Source: Paracoccaceae bacterium
Lineage (GTDB): Bacteria > Pseudomonadota > Alphaproteobacteria > Rhodobacterales > Rhodobacteraceae
DNA: 9,290 bases
Assembly: GCA_015485375.1 (NCBI GenBank)
Contig: WFTU01000371.1
Coordinates: 1-9,290, forward strand
Direction of reading: 5' to 3'
Made by a program: the position numbers and the translations under genes. Below, one piece after another: positions 4,065 to 9,290 of this stretch. Every line of letters starts with the position of its first letter. Position 1 is the stretch's first letter. The notes beneath the pieces are model-generated. The model searched no databases and was not told the DNA's origin. It saw only the letters and a program-made list of their open reading frames with translations.

Positions 4065-5981
4065 TCATGAGGATCCGAGGTGGGCGTAAACCGTGGTGCG
4101 CGAAATGCCCAGTTGGCGGGCGACAAGGCTGATGTTTCCACCCGACTCCCCCAGAAGGCGGCGAATTTTTCGGCAGCGCGCTTCGCGCAGGGCCTTCCCC
4201 GCGCATTTGGGGCATGCCGATATGTCTTCGCCGGGGATGGTCTGGAGGCATGAAAGATCCCCCCTGCGCAGAACCGTGTGCCGGGCATTTGCCACCATCA
4301 GCTGAAGGGCGCGCTTGAGATCGCGTATGTTTCCTGGCCAAGTCCGTTTGCGCAGCTGGTCGATCACTGATTTTGACAACACATGGTCCGGCGAAATTCC
4401 GGCCAGCAGCGTCTGGCAGATCTTCGCGAAGTCGGAACGTTCTTCAAGCTTGGGAAGCTCAAAACGATATCCGGAGATACGCCGCACGAAATCCCGGCTC
4501 AATGTACCCGAGGACACGGCACTCTCGATTGGCTGCCCGGATGAGAAGAGCACCACCTTGGCCGTCGCGCGGTCGCCGCCCATTCGCCCGTCACCGAGCA
4601 TGTCGAGAAACCGAACCAGAAGATTTTGCACATCCCGCGGCAATTCCGCGATCTCGCCGAAATGCAGCGTTCCGCCTGAGGTCATGAAATCGTGAAAGAA
4701 TTCATGGGAAATCTGCCGGTCGTCCGGCTTTTCCGGAACAAGCGCGCCCAACGAGAGGAGGCTCTCAAAATAGCTGGCCGAAATGGCTCCGCAATCAACC
4801 GAAAGAAACGGCGCTTCGGGGTGGGTGCGGATGTGGATCTCATGGGCCGTTGACTTCTTTCCGGTGCCGCTCTGTCCCTCGATCACGATTGGCAGGCCGA
4901 CCTTGGCGGCATTGCAGGCCAGGGTGATCTGCCGTTGCAGAAGCTGATCTTCCATCACCAGGCCTTGGCGCTTGGGCGATTGGGCGGCGACCGCGCCCCC
5001 CGCGCCATTTCCAAAAGATATACCCAGCGTACGGCGGCGTGCCCGGGCGACAAGATCGCTCTGGTTGGAGAAGCTGGCAGCGGCAAAGACGGTCGAGCCG
5101 AGCCAGTCTTCCAGTTGCACTACCCGCCCCCGAATGAGCCGGTCGATGAGATCGGAAAACGAGTTTCTGAAGATGTCCTGAAACAAGCAGTCGGAGGCAA
5201 GGCTGATGCCATTGAGCATGGAAATCGCCTGCGAATTCGAACCGCGCAGGTTGCCGTCAAGGTCGAAGGCGAGCATCCCCACGCTCATGGTGTTCAGGTA
5301 TTCCTCCCGCGGATGGAACACCAAGGTGATGGAGTTCCGGTGATCTTCCAGAAACAGGCGGTTTTCTATGTTGGTTGCGGCAAGTTTTACCAGGGCCAGC
5401 GTGTGGTGCTGACGGGCCGTGATATCCGAGGAGGCGTCGATCAGGCCAACGACGCGGTTCTGGCTGTCGAAGATCGGCGCGGCAAGACAGGAAACCCGGC
5501 CGTGCTCGCAGAAGAAATGCTCCTGCCCGATGACTTTAGCGGGCTTTCGCGTGGCAAGACACAGGCCGAGCGCGTTGGTGCCACGCAACTCTTCCTTCCA
5601 GACGGTGCCGGGTACTATGGTCCGCCCTGTCGATGTGCTCTGGAAATCCGGATCGGAAATGGTGTCGAGCAGAACGCCGTCCGCATCTGCGAACGCAACC
5701 ATGAAATTCGCTCCGGCAATCTGGGAATAAAGAAGCTCGAGTTCCGGGCGCGCGAACTGGGTAATGCGTTCACTTCGCTGCTTTCGCTCTCTCAACTCGG
5801 TGGGCGAAACCGCTGCATCAACCGGTGGCCCCAGTGGATCGAGGCCTGCCCGGAGGCTGCGCCGCCAACTGTTTTCGATATCGCGCGGAACAAGGCCAGG
5901 CGCAATCTCTCCATGCGCCTCCAGTTGCCGCCGAGCGATCTCGAATCCGGTTGACAATTCCCTGTGATCCCCCCAGACCAT
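4065..5981 (-). CDS. AcoR-family transcriptional regulator with degenerate AAA+ domain
   Basis: A 638-residue protein from ATG 5981. The frame stays open to 6515, but that extension runs antisense into the dehydrogenase gene and is rejected. GGAGG abuts this ATG, so a start a few codons inside (TTG at residue 9) is possible. Domain order is typical of AcoR/DhaR regulators: an N-terminal SWRRSLRAGLDP segment (38-49), a GAF sensor (~70-200), a PAS-like region (~220-300), an AAA+ domain (~335-570) and a Fis-type helix-turn-helix (NISLVARQLGISRTTVYAHL, 616-635). Walker A is GQSGTGKK (369-376). The Walker B region reads GGTLHFGEI, with Gly442 where Asp is expected. The segment after FESLL (~405-420) has no GAFTGA sigma-54 contact loop. 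WPGNIRDL (548-555) is the normal sensor II. It is divergent from the dehydrogenase operon and likely controls it, probably from a sigma-70 promoter. Confidence 0.88.
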   Translation of the reverse strand: MVWGDHRELSTGFEIARRQLEAHGEIAPGLVPRDIENSWRRSLRAGLDPLGPPVDAAVSPTELRERKQRSERITQFARPELELLYSQIAGANFMVAFADADGVLLDTISDPDFQSTSTGRTIVPGTVWKEELRGTNALGLCLATRKPAKVIGQEHFFCEHGRVSCLAAPIFDSQNRVVGLIDASSDITARQHHTLALVKLAATNIENRLFLEDHRNSITLVFHPREEYLNTMSVGMLAFDLDGNLRGSNSQAISMLNGISLASDCLFQDIFRNSFSDLIDRLIRGRVVQLEDWLGSTVFAAASFSNQSDLVARARRRTLGISFGNGAGGAVAAQSPKRQGLVMEDQLLQRQITLACNAAKVGLPIVIEGQSGTGKKSTAHEIHIRTHPEAPFLSVDCGAISASYFESLLSLGALVPEKPDDRQISHEFFHDFMTSGGTLHFGEIAELPRDVQNLLVRFLDMLGDGRMGGDRATAKVVLFSSGQPIESAVSSGTLSRDFVRRISGYRFELPKLEERSDFAKICQTLLAGISPDHVLSKSVIDQLRKRTWPGNIRDLKRALQLMVANARHTVLRRGDLSCLQTIPGEDISACPKCAGKALREARCRKIRRLLGESGGNISLVARQLGISRTTVYAHLGSS

Positions 5982-6045
5982 CCTCCGATTCTCAGCATCA
6001 GTTTGCGGCGAACGACCCTGCCGTTGCAAATGGCAATGCTGAAAC

Positions 6046-6094
6046 TGTTCAGAAACTGAACACACTAACCCCCGAATTGGCCAAAACTGGACAC
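6046..6094. promoter_or_regulatory. Palindrome plus half-site, likely regulator binding region
   Basis: TGTTCAGAAACTGAACA (6046-6062) has perfect 7-bp arms around AAA. Its right half with flank, AAACTGAACAC (6053-6063), recurs as AAACTGGACAC (6084-6094), one mismatch, 31 bp or about three helical turns away. The pair lies between the divergent regulator and dehydrogenase genes, ~75-120 bp before the dehydrogenase ATG. That is the expected place for binding by a Fis-type helix-turn-helix activator. No credible -24/-12 (GG-N10-GC) sigma-54 promoter was found downstream. An extended -10 like TGGTAATCT (6137-6145) is a weak alternative with no good -35. Confidence 0.6.
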
Positions 6095-6168
6095 TCTTCA
6101 CGCTCGCACGATGTGCGGCGCGGATTATGCTTGGTGTGGTAATCTTTGAAGCCTGTTGGGAGCGTCTG

Positions 6169-7221
6169 ATGAAAGCCCAGGTATTGGAACAATATGACGA
6201 AGAACTGTCGGCACCTTCATGGGTGACGATGAAAGATGTACCCGATCCAAAGATCGAGAAATCCACCGACGTGATCGTGCGCATCGGCGGGGCCGGGGTC
6301 TGCCGCACCGATCTGCACATCATCGAGGGCGTCTGGCGCCCGCACATGGATCCGACGGGCGATGCCCTTCTGCCGCTGATCATGGGCCACGAAAACGCCG
6401 GCTGGATCGAGGAGATCGGCCCCGAAGTGGAGCACCTCAACGTGGGCGATCCGGTGATCGTCCATCCCAAGATCTCGGACGGCACCTGCCTGGCCTGCCG
6501 GCGCGGCGAGGACATGCACTGCGATGGCCCCTTCCCGGGCCTCGATAGCGATGGCGGCTATGCGGAGTTTCTCAAGACCTCGATGCGCAACATCGTGACC
6601 TTGCCGAAAACCCTCGCCCCCAAGGACGTGGCGCCCTATTCCGATGCGGGGCTGACCGCCTACAGGGCGGCCAAGAAGGCCTCGCGCCACCTGCTTCCGG
6701 GCGAGAAATGCGTGGTGATCGGTGCCGGCGGCCTTGGCCATATCGGCATTCAGGTGCTGCGCGCCATGTGCGCGGCCGACATCATCGTGGTGGATGTTTC
6801 CGACAGCTCTCTCGAACTCGCCAAGGATTGCGGCGCGCACCATCTGGTCAAGGCCGATGGCGGCGAGGTCGAGGCGGTGATGGAGCTGACCGGCGGCAAC
6901 GGTGCCGAGGCGGTGCTGGACTTCGTGGGTGAAAAGGGCACGACCCACAAGGGGATCGCCATGACCCGTCCGATGGGGAATTACTACATCATCGGCTATG
7001 GCGAGGATATTCAGGTTCCCGCCGTCGATCTCATCATCACCGAGCGCAACATCATCGGCAACCTTGTCGGCACCTGGGCCGAACTGACCGAACTGATGGA
7101 GCTGGCAAACCGGGGTTTGGTCAACCTGGCGATCAAGGAATATGCCCTGAGCGATGCCAATCAGGCACTCAGGGATCTGCGTGACGGCAAGATCAGGGGG
7201 CGTGCCGTGCTCATACCCTGA
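6169..7221 (+). CDS. Zinc-dependent NAD(P) alcohol dehydrogenase (MDR family)
   Basis: A 350-residue protein. ATG 6169 is chosen over the in-frame ATG at 6127 because GGGAG lies 6 nt upstream and MKAQVLEQ matches the usual family start. It oxidises an alcohol or polyol to the aldehyde or ketone using a nicotinamide cofactor. Catalytic zinc ligands are Cys45 (GVCRTDLH), His74-Glu75 (MGHENAG) and Asp159 (YSDAGLTAY). The structural zinc lobe is D104-x2-C107-x2-C110-x7-C118, with Asp in place of the usual first cysteine. The Rossmann motif GAGGLG (185-190) and Asp209 at the end of the second strand (VVDVS) favour NAD over NADP. It resembles the arabinose dehydrogenase-like subgroup of MDR enzymes, but the substrate is not determined. 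It is first in an operon with the transporter, 29 bp before the next gene. Confidence 0.92.
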   Translation: MKAQVLEQYDEELSAPSWVTMKDVPDPKIEKSTDVIVRIGGAGVCRTDLHIIEGVWRPHMDPTGDALLPLIMGHENAGWIEEIGPEVEHLNVGDPVIVHPKISDGTCLACRRGEDMHCDGPFPGLDSDGGYAEFLKTSMRNIVTLPKTLAPKDVAPYSDAGLTAYRAAKKASRHLLPGEKCVVIGAGGLGHIGIQVLRAMCAADIIVVDVSDSSLELAKDCGAHHLVKADGGEVEAVMELTGGNGAEAVLDFVGEKGTTHKGIAMTRPMGNYYIIGYGEDIQVPAVDLIITERNIIGNLVGTWAELTELMELANRGLVNLAIKEYALSDANQALRDLRDGKIRGRAVLIP

Positions 7222-7250
7222 GAGAAAAGAAACCAAACTGGGAGGAAAAG

Positions 7251-8783
7251 ATGAAACGGACTCAAATGGCGCTGCTTCTGTCCAGCAGCATCGCGTTGGC
7301 GAGCCAGGGAGCCCTGGCGCAGGGTGACTATTCGCGCTTCGGCATCAAGGAGGACATCCCCGGCACCTGCAGCTACGCAAACATCGACAAGAAGGATTAC
7401 ACCGGCAAGACGCTCAACATCATCACCCACGCGATCCCGGTGATGGGCGAACCCACGGCGCTGCATGCCAAACAGTTCAGCGAGCTGACCGGCGCCGAGG
7501 TGAACGTAGTGCACGTGCCCTTCGGCGATCTGTTCCAACGTATCATGATTCCGTTCCAGACCGGCCAGAATGCCTATGACGTGATGTTCTACGGCTCGCT
7601 CTGGATCGGTGATCTCAACCCGTTCCTGGAGCCGGTGCCGGAGTTCTACCGCAACTCGACCGGCATGCAGGACGTGACGCCCAACTACATCGGCGTGGCC
7701 TCCTGGGGCGATCAGATGGTGCAGTATCCGGTGGACGGCGACCGGCATTACCTGAAATACCGCACCGACGTGTTCGACAACCCCGAGATGCAGGCCAAGT
7801 ACAAGGAAGCCACCGGAAAAGACCTGCGCGTGCCGCAAACCTGGGAAGAATACAACGAGGTGGCCGCCTTCTTCACCAACTGGGATTGGGATGGTGACGG
7901 CGAGACGAACTACGGCTCTGCCGAGGTGGTCAAGCGCGACGATCTGATGTTCTCGGCCTTCATCAGCCGGGTGGCGCCGTTCGCCAAGCACCCGGACGTC
8001 AAGGGCGGCTTCTTCTTCGATCTCGAAACCATGACCCCGCTGGTCAACACGCCGGGCTGGGTGCGCGGGCTGGAACTGTTCGTGGAGGCGCAGAAGACCT
8101 TCCCGCCGGGCGGCAACAACTTCGGCCTAGGCGACGAGATCTTCTCGTTCGGCGGCGGGCAGACGCTGATGAGCTACAGCTGGGATGACGCCTACATCCA
8201 GGCCATGCAGCCCGACAGCCGCATCCGCGACAAGGTGGCCGCGGCGCCGTTGCCCGGCTCCTATGAAGTGTGGAACCGCGAAACCGGCCAGTGGGACAAG
8301 TTCGACGAGCCCAACCGTGCGCCCTACATCACCTGGGGCTGGACCTCTGCGGTATCGAAGAACTCCAAGGTCAAGGACGTGGCCTTCGACTTCCTGTGCT
8401 TCTTCAGCAACGAGGCCAACACCCTCAGCGACCTGCAGATCGGCCGCTTCGGCGTGAACCCCTATCGCAAGTCGCATTTCACGCTGGACCTGTGGCAGGA
8501 CAAGCTGGGCTGGAGCGAGAAATCGGCCCAGACCTACATCGACACGCTTTCGGGCATGGATCTGAGCAAGAACCGCGTGTTCGATCTGCGGGTGCCCGGT
8601 GTGAACCAGTTCATGTCGGCGCTGGCGGTGGGTGTTTCCGAGGCGCTTGCCGGCCAGAAAACCCCGCAGGAGGCGCTCGACGGCGTGGCCGAGCAGTGGA
8701 CCGCCATCGTGGACCGGATCGGCAAGGACACGGTGCGCGCGGCCTATGCGAATGTTGTTGCATTGGAAGACAACTTGCAATGA
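7251..8783 (+). CDS. ABC transporter extracellular solute-binding protein
   Basis: A 510-residue periplasmic binding protein of the carbohydrate-type (family 1) class, longer than the ~420-440 typical of MalE/UgpB relatives. The start is clear: GGAGG lies 6 nt before ATG 7251. Residues 1-23 are a Sec signal peptide (KR near the start, a hydrophobic core, cleavage after ALA). The mature protein contains GKTLNIITHAIPVMG near its N-terminus, corresponding to the first beta strand of the fold. An EF-hand-like loop DWDGDGETN lies at 212-220, a likely calcium site. The aromatic-rich stretch PYITWGWTSAVSKNSKVKDV is typical of the C-terminal lobe. It captures a substrate and delivers it to the permease encoded next. 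Co-transcription with the dehydrogenase suggests the ligand is an alcohol or sugar-like compound; this is inference. Confidence 0.9.
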   Translation: MKRTQMALLLSSSIALASQGALAQGDYSRFGIKEDIPGTCSYANIDKKDYTGKTLNIITHAIPVMGEPTALHAKQFSELTGAEVNVVHVPFGDLFQRIMIPFQTGQNAYDVMFYGSLWIGDLNPFLEPVPEFYRNSTGMQDVTPNYIGVASWGDQMVQYPVDGDRHYLKYRTDVFDNPEMQAKYKEATGKDLRVPQTWEEYNEVAAFFTNWDWDGDGETNYGSAEVVKRDDLMFSAFISRVAPFAKHPDVKGGFFFDLETMTPLVNTPGWVRGLELFVEAQKTFPPGGNNFGLGDEIFSFGGGQTLMSYSWDDAYIQAMQPDSRIRDKVAAAPLPGSYEVWNRETGQWDKFDEPNRAPYITWGWTSAVSKNSKVKDVAFDFLCFFSNEANTLSDLQIGRFGVNPYRKSHFTLDLWQDKLGWSEKSAQTYIDTLSGMDLSKNRVFDLRVPGVNQFMSALAVGVSEALAGQKTPQEALDGVAEQWTAIVDRIGKDTVRAAYANVVALEDNLQ

Positions 8784-8790
8784 ACTTGCT

Positions 8791-8814
8791 TCGGGAGGGC
8801 ATCTGCCCTCCCGA
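8791..8814 (+). terminator. Intercistronic hairpin (partial terminator or mRNA stabiliser)
   Basis: TCGGGAGGGC (8791-8800) and GCCCTCCCGA (8805-8814) form a perfect 10-bp GC-rich stem with an ATCT loop, 8 nt after the binding-protein stop. No T-run follows, so it is not a complete intrinsic terminator. Such hairpins between binding-protein and permease genes are known to protect the upstream mRNA and lower membrane-component expression. Confidence 0.7.
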
Positions 8815-8853
8815 CTGCCCATCAAGAAGAAGAACGGCGGGGGGTAAGCTGCG

Positions 8854-9290
8854 ATGTATCGGGACAAGTATTTCTTTCTTCTGCCCGGTCTTGTCGTCCT
8901 GATCGCGATCATCATCTTCCCGCTTCTGTTCACGATCAGGGTCAGCTTCTCCAGCTGGGACGTGTTCCAGCCCGGACTTGACTACATCGGCGGGCGGAAC
9001 TTCGCCCGGGTGTTCGAGGACACCCGCTTCTGGGAAAGCCTGCTGCGGCTTTCGGTGCTCTCCGTCTCCTCGGTGCTGCTGCAATACGTGATCGGTTTCG
9101 CCCTGGCGCTGGCGGTGTGGCGCGAAATCCGTTTCCGCCGCTTCTTCCGGGTGCTGTTCCTGGTGCCGATGATGACCACGCCGGTGGTGATGTCGGTGAT
9201 CTGGCGCACCATCTTCCACGAAAGCCTCGGCCCGGCCAACGACATCCTCCAGGCAATCGGGCTGGGCACGGTGCCGTGGCTCTCCACCGG
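8854..9290 (+). CDS. Sugar-type ABC transporter permease, 5' part (cut by window end)
   Basis: An open frame from ATG 8854 to the window edge, 145 residues so far, beginning MYRDKYFFLLPGLVVLIAII. A G-rich run (GGGGGG) about 8 nt upstream can serve as ribosome binding site. The first membrane segment (residues ~7-29) followed by SFSSWDVFQPGLDYIGGRNF is characteristic of MalF/UgpA-type permeases. Two more hydrophobic segments follow: SVLSVSSVLLQYVIGFALAL and, after the basic turn REIRFRRFFR, VLFLVPMMTTPVVMSVIW. The EAA loop would lie beyond the window. It forms the membrane channel for the solute delivered by the preceding binding protein. A second permease and an ATPase are expected downstream but are not visible. 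Confidence 0.92.
   Translation, partial: MYRDKYFFLLPGLVVLIAIIIFPLLFTIRVSFSSWDVFQPGLDYIGGRNFARVFEDTRFWESLLRLSVLSVSSVLLQYVIGFALALAVWREIRFRRFFRVLFLVPMMTTPVVMSVIWRTIFHESLGPANDILQAIGLGTVPWLST

Noticed and set aside
4935..5954. 339-codon plus-strand frame opposite the regulator
   Set aside because: Antisense shadow; the minus strand encodes recognisable GAF and AAA+ motifs here.
6017..6040. sigma-54 promoter suggested by TGGCAATGC
   Set aside because: It lacks the GC element at the correct 10-bp spacing from the GG, so it does not fit a -24/-12 promoter.
5982..6515. N-terminal extension of the AcoR-type regulator frame up to 816 residues
   Set aside because: It runs antisense through the intergenic region and into the dehydrogenase coding sequence and lacks family similarity. 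The usual AcoR length (~640) and N-terminal motif are met from ATG 5981.
6217..7236. 339-codon minus-strand frame opposite the dehydrogenase
   Set aside because: A shadow of a GC-rich gene: low-complexity His/Gly/Ala-rich translation, no ribosome binding site, and the plus strand has clear MDR motifs.
7161..8933. Long minus-strand frames (7161-7991 and 8127-8933) opposite the solute-binding protein gene
   Set aside because: Shadows produced by GC-rich codon use; translations show no domain, and the plus-strand gene has a signal peptide and strong ribosome binding site.

Overview
The window reads as a GC-rich alphaproteobacterial chromosome segment, most like the Rhodobacteraceae. This is inferred from codon use, the AcoR-type regulator plus alcohol dehydrogenase plus sugar-type ABC transporter layout, and the style of the toxin-antitoxin genes. 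No RNA gene, CRISPR array or intact insertion sequence is visible.

Left half (1 to about 4010): an accessory region of toxin-antitoxin and integrase debris, nearly all on the minus strand. Read 5' to 3' on that strand it holds: a truncated hipB copy fused by a 1-bp overlap to the first ~23 codons of a hipA copy; a small antitoxin-like gene overlapping an AbiEii-type nucleotidyltransferase that carries an in-frame stop and has lost an active-site aspartate; a tyrosine-recombinase C-terminal remnant; an intact hipB-hipA pair with a clear promoter and three evenly spaced operators; and a second recombinase C-terminal remnant. So one toxin-antitoxin module looks alive, and two others keep the antitoxin side but have a dead toxin side. 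A small plus-strand gene (3601-4011) encodes a likely exported protein built from two copies of a C-x16-C unit.

Right half (4065 to 9290): a catabolic or uptake locus. An AcoR-family regulator on the minus strand is divergent from a plus-strand operon of a zinc-type alcohol dehydrogenase, a large extracellular solute-binding protein and a MalF-type permease cut by the window end. The 187-bp intergenic region contains a perfect 17-bp palindrome and a half-site 31 bp away, good candidates for the regulator's binding sites. The regulator's AAA+ domain lacks a recognisable GAFTGA loop and the Walker B aspartate, so it probably does not work as an ordinary sigma-54 activator. A 10-bp hairpin after the binding-protein gene probably sets a high binding-protein to permease ratio. 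The transported substrate cannot be named from the sequence; a polyol, glycol or sugar-like alcohol fits the dehydrogenase, as inference only.

The most notable points are the three hipB operators at an exact 27-bp period, the decayed duplicate toxin-antitoxin modules next to recurring integrase 3' tails, the degenerate AAA+ regulator, and the unrecognised two-repeat secreted protein.
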